From positions 767,501-831,500 of the forward strand of contig PQWQ01000018.1 in the NCBI GenBank assembly GCA_002943765.1: a DNA stretch of 64,000 nt, in the 5' to 3' direction. Shown here piece by piece: positions 53,201 to 64,000 of this stretch. The first letter of the stretch is position 1, and each line of letters begins with the position of its first letter. A model generated the notes under the pieces. That model saw only the letters and a list, made by a program, of their open reading frames with translations, did no database searches and was not told the DNA's origin. The position numbers and the translations under genes were made by a program. Source of the DNA: Psoroptes ovis. Lineage: Eukaryota > Arthropoda > Arachnida > Sarcoptiformes > Psoroptidae.

Positions 53201-55701
53201 TATGATTGATCCAAATTATTCGAATCATCGGTGGCTATTCGTTTTTCTACACGATTTGAATAGGATTCATTATCATTCGATAATTTTCGAGCTAATTTTC
53301 GTTTATCAAACTGTCGTTTTGGACGACATCGTACACCAATAGTCACACTAGATTCTCCTTCAACGCTTTCTTTGTCTAATTTACGAATCAGAATCAATTC
53401 TTTAGTTCCGGGTTCAATTCTTATCGGTATTGGATATAATGATTGATCATCGGTAGAGTTATTGACATCATTATTATTGTTATTGTTATTATTATTATTA
53501 TCGTCGATAATGGAAAGCTCAATATTACCATCATCAGTAGAATCACCGATCACCTATAGAGACGATAATCAATAATAAAAAAATAAAAAGAAAATACAAT
53601 TAATATTAATAAAGAAACTAATGAACTAATGAGTAATTATTTTTGTCTTAAATTTCAGGTTTTTTTCACAGCGAGAAAAAAAATAACCTTTGACAAGGTT
53701 GAACGATTTGTGTCATGTTAATGACTGACTATGCATGTATAAGTTATCGATGTTTGGTTGATTATCATTATCGATCACAATATGTGAACAGATTCATTCA
53801 TTCATTTACTCATTTATTTTGTATTATTATTATTAATGAAAAACAAATGATGATGATGATTCCATTTTCATGGCTGACTGAATGAATGGTAAATGATTGT
53901 AAATGAATGAATGAATGATCATCATCATTTGTTTTGTTTTTGTTGATCAAAATTAAAGATAAATTGTTGTCAAATGAATGAATGAATGAATGAATACAGA
54001 TGAATTCTTAGAACAATTGAATTGGATTGTCCACCAGTAAAAGGGTTATACTCGTGTCTAATCTGTAAATATTATTTTTCAACAAAATAAATTATTTCAA
54101 CGAATGACGCCGAAACAACAAAGATGGCTATTGTTGCATGGAAAATTGTGGGAGAATCGCTGACAGAAAATTATTTTTAAGTGATTTGTGCTATGACCAT
54201 TTTGATAATTTCAATTTTTATTTACAAGAATGTCCATCTTTTTTTTCATAATTGAATGTCTAATTCAATTTGTTTGTTCGCCGAATGCCATCAAAGTGGA
54301 ACAACAATTTGCTTTAAACATTTGACCATCGTTTATTTATCTTGATTGGTCAGCGAACACACACACACACACACTGTCAACAATTTAATAATGGTCAATC
54401 GAGCATAAAATATGAATGATGATCACCGGATGATCATGAGAACAAATGATGAACAACTGACCATGATGGTGGTGATGGACATACTGTGATTTACCGAATT
54501 ATCAATTATTGAGTTTGGAAAATTTGGAAAAAATGAAAAATTTCAATATTTTTAGCAGAATCCATTTCCGTTCGGATTGATTGATTTGTTATTGCCGAAT
54601 TCAAAGTTTCGAATCAATTCAAAGTTTATGGACAGCCAAAAAATTACATTTGATATTTACCTTGTAAGGCGTTGTATTTATAATACATGGCCTACATTTT
54701 TGTTTGTTTATTTTCATTTCCTTTGCAATAAAACAAACAAAAACAAATCGAAAAGAATTTAATGGAAGCGAAAGCAATTAACGACTGTATGTGTGTGTGT
54801 GTGTGTTTAAGTGCTTGTAGCCGTGATTTCCGTTATGAAACACAGCAAATTCTGAATTCCAATCATTCATTCATTCATTCATTTCGTTTGAATGAAGCAA
54901 TGAAAATGAATGAATAAATTATTAATTACAGAAACAGTTAACGAAAAATGATAATGATAGGATTGCCAATGTTAATGAATGAATGAATGAATCGAGTGAG
55001 TTCAGAAGCCAAGAAAGGATGGCCCCATAAAGACATTCGATTGTTGTGTATGTACAATGGGCCAACAAACAACAAACACATTGTGTTGTGTGATGTTCTA
55101 AGAACCGAAAGTGGTGATGATTTATTTATCAAAATGGCTATATTTTTGACCATTTAATAATAATAATAATGATGATTATTACATAGTGATGAATTGTTGT
55201 TGTTGTTGCTGTATTTTTGACTAATATTTGAAACGTTTATCACACACACACACTGCATCCATTGTTCTCCTGTACTGTGAATGAATGAATGAAGATGGCA
55301 AACAAACACATAGGCTCGTTTGTCCGTTGCTTGAACATTGTCCGCACGGCGTGGCCAGTGACGATTCGATTGTATTCAATGTTTTTTTTTCAATTGTTCA
55401 ATTGCCAACTTTGTTATGTTCAATTTTGAATGTTCGAATGAATGAATGGCTACCAACGTAAGTAGCCAACAAAGCGAATGCATTGACCATTGTGATGTCG
55501 AACGAGGGTAATAATCATCAGTCATCATCATCAGCGATCATCATCATTCAAAAATCAAAATCAATCAATCACTAATGATACTAATGATGATGATTTCTGG
55601 CCAACGAACAACGATTAATGGCCATCCATTTGTGTGTGACCATTTGACAAGTATGATTATGACCACATTTGGCTGACCATCGTTGGCCTACAATGTGAAT
55701 A

Positions 55702-55737
<36 letters not shown>

Positions 55738-58700
55738 CAAATTGATTATTGAATGTGTCAATCGATCGATGTTGATCGGGCGCCCACCAACAATTTTCAA
55801 TCCGGTTATTCATTCATTCATTCTATTGCTATTTTGCTTTGTGATTAGCATCTTTGAGCAAAATTCATTCATTTGTTCATTCATTCATTCGATCAAAACA
55901 ATCACAATTCTGATGGATGGACGGCGAAGGTCGATAATGCTTTTACTAAATGCATACCTTTTCTGAAGCGACCCAATTGGTTATCTGGAGCAATAATCAC
56001 AATTGGAAAAGTCAAAAAAATCGATGACCTGCATATAGTCATTGTTGAATTGAATTCAATTCAATTGAATAACGGTACACAGAGACAAATATTTTTTTCG
56101 TTGTTGATTGCCATTGGCATTTTTGTATTTTTCCATAAAAAATCCTAATGACAAATGCCCATTAAATGCATTCGACTTTGGCAAATTAACGGCAGTAAAA
56201 GTTTTGCAAAAAGTTTTTCAACGATCATATCAACAAGCTGATTTATGGGCTATAATTAGGGCCATAATTATGGCTAAAATATAAGGTTGTCCAAAAAGTT
56301 CATTCCGTTTAATCAATAGAGTTGTTCGCGAAAATCGGCCAGAATTTTGCGGACAACCTAAATTATAAATATTTTTTTTTGTGATACAAAATTTTCCAGT
56401 TGATATCTGATCATTTCATTAAATAAAATGATACAACTATTTTACCAAATTGAAATCAATTTAAAGTATGTGGCGAATTATATCCATAAACTAAGATGTC
56501 AACATGAATTGATTAGATTAATATGTGTAATAGTCATATGAAAAGCTTATATGTGGAAGATAATGATAGATATGATGATGATGATGATAAATGTACACCG
56601 ACACAACAGGATATATTTAGACCAATTGTGTTCGTGAATGAATGAATGAACAAATGAATGAATGATCGAGCTCGACCATTGATTGTACCATTGATGTGAT
56701 TGATTTAGTTATATTATTATTATTGTTGTCAGTTTGATTGATTTAATAATACATTTTCCATTCATTCATCTTTTACAATTTGATAGATTCAGTTATGATT
56801 GATTCGAGGATGATAATAATGATAAAACCAGTTGGCAAAGTGAATTTCGATTGAATTCAATTGATGGAGGCCGCCATTATCATTTATTGATTATGAATTG
56901 AGCATCGAATAATCATCATCATTTGTTGAAAGATTCGAATGAATTTGACCCGTTCAAATCGACACATGGGTCCAAACATCAACGAAAGATCTGCCATGAA
57001 ACTATGCTGAGATATGATGACATTAAGCATCAGCAGCATCAGTCAAGTCAAGTTGCCTTAAGGCCAATGCAATTTGAATGGGAAATTTTTTGTTGAATTA
57101 AAAATACAAGTCACACTTGTGATCGACGTGATGCTAACACAACATAAATGCGCCATTGACAACACTCAACATAATCAACAACAACAACAGCATCAACAAC
57201 GGGAATGAACATCGTGTGAACGTGATAAATCGTTCTGGCCACAAAATGGCTCCATAATTCATTTTTTTTTGTGGAGCACAACCAAGTCAGCTTCTTACGA
57301 TATGTGCCATTTCCTAGAGCTGTTCGATGTGAACGCGTGCTGTGATGTGGCAATGGCCACAATTATGGCTTAGTTTAGTTCAGTAATCGTCGTTCAGTAA
57401 AAGCAATTACTGAATAACAACAACAACAACAATGGATTCATGGCGATGATGAAAAATGGCTAACACTTGATATTATTATACAAAGTTGATTCAGTTGAAA
57501 ACAATCAAAAACAATCAGTAGGACATTAATTAGCTCGTGATCTATTCTGATTATTTGATTATATCTTTTATAAATGAATCATATTGCAATATGAACAATT
57601 TAGATCACCCGGAAGATGCCTGATCATCATGATCATCATCAACAGATATTAAACGAATTAGATTTCGATTATCGCAAAAAAAACATCATCAACAACAGTA
57701 ATATTCATTCGAATTCATATGGATTGTCATTCGAAAAAAAAGAAAGAATGGTAAACAATATTGCAAGCAATCGGGCCAAAAACTGGACACCGGTCAACAT
57801 GAACATAATTGATGCTGGTCATTTCCATTATCCAAGTGTACACTACACGATCGCTGCACTCGAAACAAAATAATCATCGCTTTCATCTAAGATCTAAAAT
57901 AGGTTTTTTTAACTATGAAAATTATTTGTAGTTGATCAACAAAGTGCTTGCAGTGAGAGTGTATATGGATATGGATGAAGATGATATGGATGTGGGACTT
58001 GTGTATTTATCTCTGTAGGTAGGTATACACACTATCTTACAATTGATTGCATGTTGTATCACGAATTGTCATTTTGTTATATTGAGTTAAATTGAATTTT
58101 CACTTTAAAAGAAAATGGTCCGATGGAAAGAAAATATTCGGGGTTGGCGCCTGCACGATTGGTCAATCATTTGTGAATGATTATTGCTCGATATGAGTTA
58201 TGGAAAACTCAAACGATGATGATGATGATGATCAGCAGCGTGATTAGGATAAGCAGCAGCAGCAGCAGCAGCAAACAGCAAGCAGCCACCATGAACATTA
58301 ATATATTCGTGTTTTTGATTTTCTTTGATTTCGACAACAAAAATCGAATGAAATAAAAAGCGAGAACGATGATTAAGATGGACATTAAAAAAATGATGAT
58401 GATTATTATTATTATTAGTCATTATTATTATCATGTATGAGCTATAAATAACTGGAAAAAAAATGGTTAGAAATTCATCGAATTTTTTTTTCCATTCATT
58501 TTCATTCATTCATTCATTGATATCCATCAATATCGATCTTATATTGATAATAATAAATGATTTGATTCGATCATGATTAGTATGATCATCATCATCATCA
58601 TCATCATTGTGTGTGATCAGCATCATCATGATGTGAATGTGAGATTGAAACATGATGGAAAATGATTGGATGAATGAATGAATGAATGAAAATTGAAAAA

Positions 58701-61700
58701 AAAAATCATAAAAATGAAATGAAAATGATACATCATTCATTGAATCAATTCAATTGAATCAATTCAATCAATCCAATCAATCGATTTTTAATCAATCGAA
58801 AAATATCAATGAAATTGACCATCATTTGTTGTCGCCATAAATTGTACATTTTAGCCAATCAGGCAGTTGTATTCGTCATATTTTTTTTTTGGCTGATTTG
58901 ATCAAAATTGATTGAATCTACGGAGACAATTTGACAATCAATCATATAAAAAGCATGGAAAATCAATCAAATCAAAATACATAGAAAATCAATCAAAACA
59001 CAATAATGGCAGTACCAGTGTGTGTTTATTGGGCAACAAATACATTTATTGCCGCCAATAATTGATAAAAGTGGAGCAATTATTAATTAAAATATTTTCT
59101 TTTTTTCCGAAATCAATGTATTAACCATCCATCTAACCATCTTCCCATTCACCCATTGATTCATCTATCAATGGTTCGATTCATCGAACCGAACCGTCAC
59201 ACATGAATTTCAATCAATTCCAATCACACACAATCTCGAAACGGAATCCCATCATGCTGCCTGTGTGTGATCATCATCATGATCATCACCATGATCGTTA
59301 AATGTGTTTAGTATGCAGGCCACGATCACAGATATTACAATGTGTGTATCTGTGAGTGAGTTCAATTGTTTCAAAATCAATTTCGAATGAAAAATTCATT
59401 AAAATCAATAATTGTAATCATCGATACAATACAATGTAATGGTGAAGCTCAAAGCTTTGGCTCTTCACCAAATTTCACCAAAGACGAATAATAACATGTG
59501 TGTGCGATGTCTGTACAATCTACCATCATCTACCATTGGTTGCTATTAGGTTGTCCGGAAAGTTTTTGCCGATTATATTGTAGAAAATTACAAGAAAATC
59601 GGCAAGAACTTTTCGGACAACCTAATAAATTTGGTATATGCTGTAATAGTTGATTCATTATTCAGAAGAAAATCTTAAAAATTAAGTTTTTCTGTAATTA
59701 TCATTCATCATTCATTATTCGATTCAATCGAATAATCAATTATAAAATAGAGCAATCGTCAATTGATTGTTTAGTTGTGTAGTCGTCGATCGAGCACAAT
59801 AAACAATCATTTTCCATACATTAATAAATCTATGGATGAATGAATCGTATAAGGATTTAGGGTGACAAAAGGTGCATGCAATTTGTGTGTGTCTGTGTGA
59901 GTATAATTGACCTATCTCTTGGCAAAAACATTTGCACCATTTAAAGATTATAGTTGTTGTTTTTTTCCATTGTTTAATCAATTGTTGTTGCTGCTGCAGC
60001 ATTTTTCGAGTTCAGATGTTTCGAAATTAAATCCCGTTCTTCTTTTTTTGTTCTTTCAAATAGATTAATTGATTTGGATTAAGAATTAATATCGAATGAA
60101 ATAATAAATCGGATCATATATAAATTGAGATCAATTCATTTCTTTGATTCATCTATTCATTTCGATGATGATCGTCAGCCATTGTTCAACTGGACATGTT
60201 TTTTATTTGGACAAACAAACAATAGCTTCTTGAAACAATTTATTGGAATGGTAATGTTTATGATGTCGATGTTGATGCTGTTGATCATGGTGATGGTGAT
60301 GTCGGTCATTTTAATGAGCAGCGAGCATTATAAGCTCGCTCGAAAATAATACTCGAATGCTCTGATTTCATGTATTTCAATTTCATCCATCCATTCATTT
60401 GATTCATTCATTTATTTGATACAAACATGGCCAATCAATTAATTGAATGAATGGAATGAAACAAGCAAGCGAAATACAAGCATCTGGCCAATTGTAGAAA
60501 AAATTAAAAACCGATATCTGACAAGTGCACAATGAAAAAACAAGCAAAAACAATTTTTCTCCTCTGATTTTTTTTTTAAATTGAACAAGTAGTGTAGGAG
60601 TTTTGCTATTACTTCAACATGCAGCAACAGCAGCAGCTGTTTTTGATTATTGATTCAAAATATTTGGTGACCATTAAGACAGAAGCCTTAAAAAAATACT
60701 TTTTTTTTTAATAAAACAACGAATTCTATGGGCTCCACAGCCTTAAATCCATTCATCCATCCACCATAATTATCTTTGAAATTTTCAAATATGATCCTTT
60801 CTATGATTTCTAAGGTCCACGAAGTAAAAATTTGGAAAATTGCAAAATTCGAATCGAATCCTAAGACATCGTTCGATGTTGTCGATGTTGTGACCAACAT
60901 CAACATTACAAACGAACCACAACCATTAAAATCAACAACGCCTACGATACAATTTCTGGTCAATCTGGATTAAATAAATAAAAATCATTTAAAAGTCAAT
61001 TATGGTTTGTGGTCAGTTGATTTTGTTCGATGATCATTTGAAGAGAATTATCATTGATTCATTCATTCACTCTGATGATCAATAGATCAATCACACGGGA
61101 ATGCCCCTGTCATGCATGCATTCGTGTATACGAGCACCGACATAAAATTCATCGATCAATGACTGACATTTAGTTAAGGATAAATTGAAAAAAATTAAAA
61201 TAATCATTAATTGGATTCGAATGTGATTGGCAAACGAAAAAAAAAAATTGCTGGGCGCCATTGTTTGTTATATGGATGTATCGATCGAGATAGAAAGAGA
61301 ATGCTAACATCACTTATATCATCGATCATCATTGGTCGCCATCATCGTTGATGTTGTTGCTGGCCATTGCAGGCGTAGGCAGCCAGCGATTAGCCACCGA
61401 ATAAAGCAAGCAAGCAATAGAGCACAGCCGCTCGATTGCTGCAATCGATTACCGTTGATTATGATGATTATTATGATCATCAATTTTTTTTTAACTATCA
61501 TTCGATTGTGTCAATAAAAAATGGCCATCGTTTGGCAATGGATGATGGCCATTTTTGGCTTTTTAATAATCAAACATATTAAAATCATATGCATTCAAGT
61601 CAATTGAATTCAATTATTCAATATTTGATCATTTTGGACATCAAGCAGTGATTTGACCTGATCATAAGCATTAAAATGTTTGATCATTTGTTCGAATTTT

Positions 61701-62627
61701 TTTTTCGCTTACCTTAATTGTTCCGATGACAGAATCAACGGGAACAGCTTCATTCACTGTAAATGTTTCCGATGAACCACCATGTGATAGAAAACAAAGA
61801 TTCGAATTGTTGTTATCGTTGTTGATTCGATTTGCTTCACTTTCAGATTCGGTTGTGGTCGTCGTCGTTGTTGTTGTTAGTGTTGATGTCGATGTGGTTG
61901 CATCACGAAGAAATTTTGCTTGCCGATGACTAGATTGATTGGCAATGATGGCCAAAGTTGTTTCGGTGGAGGCAGTGCTGATGTTGGCGGTGGTTGATGC
62001 AATCGTTGTTGTTGTTGTTGTTGTTGTTGCGATTGGACTGATTGTCGTCGTTTGATTAGAATCAGAACTATCGATCACTTGTATGAGTGTTGTTGATGGC
62101 TTTTGCAACAATCGATCAGTACTTAGCTGATTATTTATGTTCGATGCTGGACGACTGGTCAGTCGTATGGTTTCAAATGAAGCTGATTGAACGGAGATTG
62201 GCGTTACTTTTGCAACACCTTTTGATGATCCTAGAATTCGTGTAACAGTTGAAGGCAGTGTGCGTTGATTATTTTGTGGTTGATTATGAATATGTTGTGA
62301 TGGAATCATCGAACGATAAGGATTTGTTCTTGGTGATGGATTCAATCGACGAACAATGGCCGCCGTTGGAGAATGTGTTTGACCATGAATCATAGGAAAA
62401 TGATGAAAAAGAAGAAGAATAATCATAAAAAATATACAACACAACAGGTGTAAAATGGACATTATTGTGCACCTTGAAATGGCCTTGTTCACTGATAATA
62501 AAATATACATGCAGATGTACATCGATCCATGATCAACATATTTGTAATGATGATGATAATAATAATGACGATGACGATGATGATGATGATGATGATCACC
62601 ATCGTTCGATGGCCTCATTCTGGGCAT
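50241..62627 (-). CDS. non-classical cadherin, protocadherin-15/Cad99C-like N-terminus, single-pass membrane protein
   Basis: Exons 62627-61713, 53553-52302 and 52207-50241 join in phase across introns of 8,159 and 94 nt. The most likely start is the internal ATG at 62462, because a signal peptide (M-S-I-L-H-L-L-C-C-I-F-F) follows directly; this gives about 1,322 residues (1,377 from the upstream ATG at 62627). Order: Ser/Thr-rich mucin-like stretch (about 30-215); five cadherin repeats (EC1 222-400 with a long insertion, EC2 402-509, EC3, EC4, EC5 to about 820), with Ca2+ motifs D-A-N-D-N, D-A-D-D-Q-N and N-V-N-E-H-D; TM about 871-895; then a 425-residue cytoplasmic tail rich in Ser, His, Asn and Pro with an R-W-P-Q-G-S-I-P-R-R-V-K-K block. 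It has no catenin-binding region of classical type. EC1 (C-F-L-S-H-G-G, then I-E-L-S-I) resembles PCDH15/Cad99C, but the protein is shorter. It should mediate Ca2+-dependent adhesion at the cell surface. Confidence 0.85.
55702..55737. repeat. (ATG)12 trinucleotide microsatellite
   Basis: Twelve uninterrupted ATG units within the cadherin intron; likely polymorphic in length. Confidence 0.9.
56282..56361. mobile_element. 80-bp mariner-type MITE, copy 3
   Basis: TAAGGTTGTCC...GGACAACCTAA, an 80-bp palindromic element. Its interior (AAAGTTCATTCCG, then TTAATCAATAGAGT, then AATCGGCCA) is nearly identical to the copy at 10894-10973, indicating a shared recent source. The target site is less clear here: AT-rich on both sides, with the first terminal T changed to A. 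It lies in cadherin intron 1. Confidence 0.7.
57616..57873 (+). CDS. small hypothetical ORF (85 codons) in the cadherin intron, opposite strand
   Basis: ATG at 57616, stop TAA at 57871-57873. The composition is mixed and protein-like in the second half (A-K-N-W-T-P-V-N-M-N-I-I-D-A-G-H-F-H-Y-P), with no long homopolymers. It has no signal peptide, no membrane segment and no family I recognise. It may be a nested small gene or chance. Codon use does not separate the two in such AT-rich DNA. Confidence 0.2.
   Translation: MPDHHDHHQQILNELDFDYRKKNIINNSNIHSNSYGLSFEKKERMVNNIASNRAKNWTPVNMNIIDAGHFHYPSVHYTIAALETK
59546..59625. mobile_element. 80-bp mariner-type MITE, copy 4 (best-preserved inverted repeats)
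   Basis: TTAGGTTGTCCGGAAAGTTT at the left and the matching inverted sequence ending TTTCGGACAACCTAA at the right, flanked by TA on both sides (59544-59545, 59626-59627). The arms are about 30 nt, pair nearly perfectly, and are separated by about 20 nt. The interior (TGCCGATT...AATCGGCA) differs from copies 1 and 3, so this is a second subfamily sharing the termini. Confidence 0.8.
60688..60973. other. overlapping open frames on both strands, unresolved
   Basis: The minus strand is open for 91 codons (60963-60688) and the plus strand for 65 codons (60776-60973). Both have unusually balanced amino-acid composition for this intron and no recognised domain. At most one can be coding. No splice sites or poly(A) signal decide the matter. 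Confidence 0.15.
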
Positions 62628-64000
62628 TATTATTATTATTATTATTTGTTTTCTTTTTAGGCATTAGCCACCAACATTGATTCATTGAAATATTTGAAAG
62701 ATGATAAGGGTGTCACTTCTATTATCATTGATTGTCACTTTATATTACAATTTTGTACTTTATTTAGATTTGTTTTTTTTTTGTTTTTGTATTTTCTTAA
62801 ATATGATTTACTTAAGATGATGACGGAGAAGAACTTTGTCTTCTTTGTACTTGGTCTTTTGTCATGCAAATCAGTATCAGTCATACAATAATAATGTCGA
62901 ATAGAATTTTTTTGATTTTTTTTTCTGTCGAAACAATGAAACATTTAATGAAACAAACAATCCAAGTTGCTGATGTTGCAGCAATGCAATAACAACGACA
63001 ACAACAACAATCACATTTGATGAATAAATGAATAAATAAGTAAATGAAATGAATGAATGAAATGAAAGCCAATCGACATTCAAAAAACAAAACATTGACA
63101 AAACTGAATTAATATGGACGAATGACTGAATACGAATGACTTGATGTCATGTGAACTAAGAATTTTTACCTTCAGGGTCGGTTCATTTGTAGACAATTGT
63201 AGAGAACCTGAATTGTGGAATCGAAACACTGAACACAATTGATTCGTAGATTCATTCATTTGTTCGTTGATTCGATACAGTCGGATGAATCTTTTTTCAG
63301 GGAGATGAACAACAACCGTCAGAAGGTAGGTGGTGGTATTGTGGTTGTTGGTTGTTTGTTTGCAATTGAAATTAATTACTACATTAGACATTTATGCACA
63401 CGGTGATACACACAAACCAAGAGATAAACTTATAGACACAAACACCTGGATGAGTGTATCAATCTGTGAATACGGATGAATATGCAGGAATATGAATGGA
63501 TGAATGGGTCACAATTGAAAAGTATCATTTCAATTCACAGCCACGAAAAACAAATGAAAATTCACCAAAGCTAATTGCTTGAATGTTTGGATTATTCTAT
63601 GTTTAGGGGATAATACGGATTCATTTCGTTGATTTGTCATTCATTTAAAATGTTTGTCGTTGTTTTCAAATGATACAAACGAATGATGATGAAGAAAAAA
63701 CAAAGATTCATTATCACCATTACCATCATTATTGCTGAATATTCAAATATCACACATGTATTGTTGTAACAACCTTAACGCTTTGAAAGCTGACCATCGA
63801 ATGAAAAGATGATGATGATCGAAGAAAGGAAGACATGGATATTATTTACCTGCAGCACCATCGGCAGAGCAGCTCAATGTGTTTTCAAATTTCTGTGTGT
63901 TCTCTTTTCTTCTTGAAGCATTATCGTTGTATTATCATTTAGTCAATTGTTTCTTGTATTTCTTCTTTTCTGAAATATTTTTCCATTTCATTTCATTCGA
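62628..64000. other. upstream region of the cadherin gene with candidate spliced leader exons
   Basis: AT-rich DNA containing splice-site pairs on the minus strand: an exon ending CTGCAG|GTAAAT at 63850, a 38-nt exon 63207-63170 (AATTCAG| ... CTGAAG|GTAAAA), and a strong acceptor (TTGTTTCGACAG) near 62932. These could be 5' UTR exons of the cadherin or the end of a gene entering from the right edge. A 49-codon upstream ORF lies at about 62735-62883. No promoter motif was identified. Confidence 0.35.
63170..63207 (-). other. candidate 38-nt exon
   Basis: Acceptor TTCCACAATTCAG at 63208, donor AAG|GTAAAA at 63169. If preceded by the exon ending at 63850 in phase 1, it reads G-S-L-Q-L-S-T-N-E-P-T-L-K and ends in phase 0. 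That fits either cadherin exon 2 at 53553 (V-I-G-D) or a short terminal exon after the 62932 acceptor. It may equally be an untranslated leader exon. Confidence 0.3.

Larger units (their letters stand above)
53554..61712 (-). other. cadherin intron 1 (8.2 kb)
   Basis: A long intron full of GAATGAATGAAT, GATGAT, CA/TG and GTTGTT runs, with two mariner-type palindromes (56282-56361, 59546-59625), a (ATG)12 microsatellite (55702-55737), and small open frames at 57616-57873 (+) and 60688-60973 (both strands) that are listed separately. I saw no further cadherin exon: exons 1 and 2 join in phase 0 and rebuild EC1 without a gap. Confidence 0.6.

Noticed and set aside
62463..62627. Upstream ATG of the cadherin at 62627 as the true start
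   Set aside because: It would place a His/Tyr-rich 55-residue stretch before the signal peptide; the ATG at 62462 gives a standard signal peptide. It is kept only as an alternative.
62735..62944. Minus-strand ORF of 49-69 codons upstream of the cadherin as a gene
   Set aside because: Lys/Asn-rich composition, no domain, and position just before the cadherin start: more likely an upstream ORF in a leader or chance.
1..64000. tRNA, rRNA or CRISPR arrays
   Set aside because: No cloverleaf with A and B boxes, no rRNA-like GC-rich tract and no regularly spaced identical repeats with unique spacers were seen on either strand; the regular FnIII/Ig spacing in twitchin is protein-coding.

Overview
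The window is nuclear DNA of an arthropod, most likely an astigmatid (house-dust or scab type) mite. The basis is strongly AT-rich sequence, very short introns (mostly 59-94 nt) with GTAAGT-like donors, abundant GAATGAATGAAT and GATGAT tracts, coding sequence rich in poly-Asn, poly-Ser and poly-His, and proteins of arthropod type. The species call is inference. No prokaryotic, plasmid, viral or CRISPR-like content was seen.

Layout, left to right. (1) 1-427 (-): N-terminal end of a secreted or membrane protein that runs off the left edge. (2) 1701-3482 (-): two-exon gene for a protein with two divergent double-stranded-RNA-binding domains. (3) 3483-10560: long AT-rich intergenic stretch with a few exon-like open segments and dispersed repeats. 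(4) about 10.5-13.6 kb (+): excitatory amino-acid (glutamate) transporter of the SLC1 family, two coding exons and a probable 5' UTR intron. (5) 13818-46365 (-): a complete twitchin/projectin gene. I joined 16 coding exons, every junction in phase, giving about 8,961 residues with about 39 Ig and 39 FnIII modules and one kinase domain, which is the module count of insect projectin. Two giant exons (7.9 and 12.3 kb) carry most of it. (6) 46366-50240: AT-rich DNA between twitchin and the cadherin gene. (7) 50241-62627 (-): a three-exon non-classical cadherin whose N-terminus resembles protocadherin-15/Cad99C, with an 8.2 kb first intron. (8) 62628-64000: upstream region with spliced exon candidates.

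How the genes relate: twitchin is a sarcomeric giant kinase, EAAT clears glutamate, the cadherin is an adhesion receptor and the dsRBD protein is probably an RNA-silencing or RNA-regulation factor. There is no sign that they form one pathway. The most interesting material is inside or around them: a run of about ten basic K-K-L-S-I-K-K-P motifs (PKA/PKG-type consensus) in the twitchin N-terminal linker, an obligatory 22-nt microexon in twitchin, tail-to-tail packing of twitchin with EAAT, and a family of 80-bp mariner-type palindromic elements that would fold as hairpins when transcribed. I did not find a convincing wholly new biological system.
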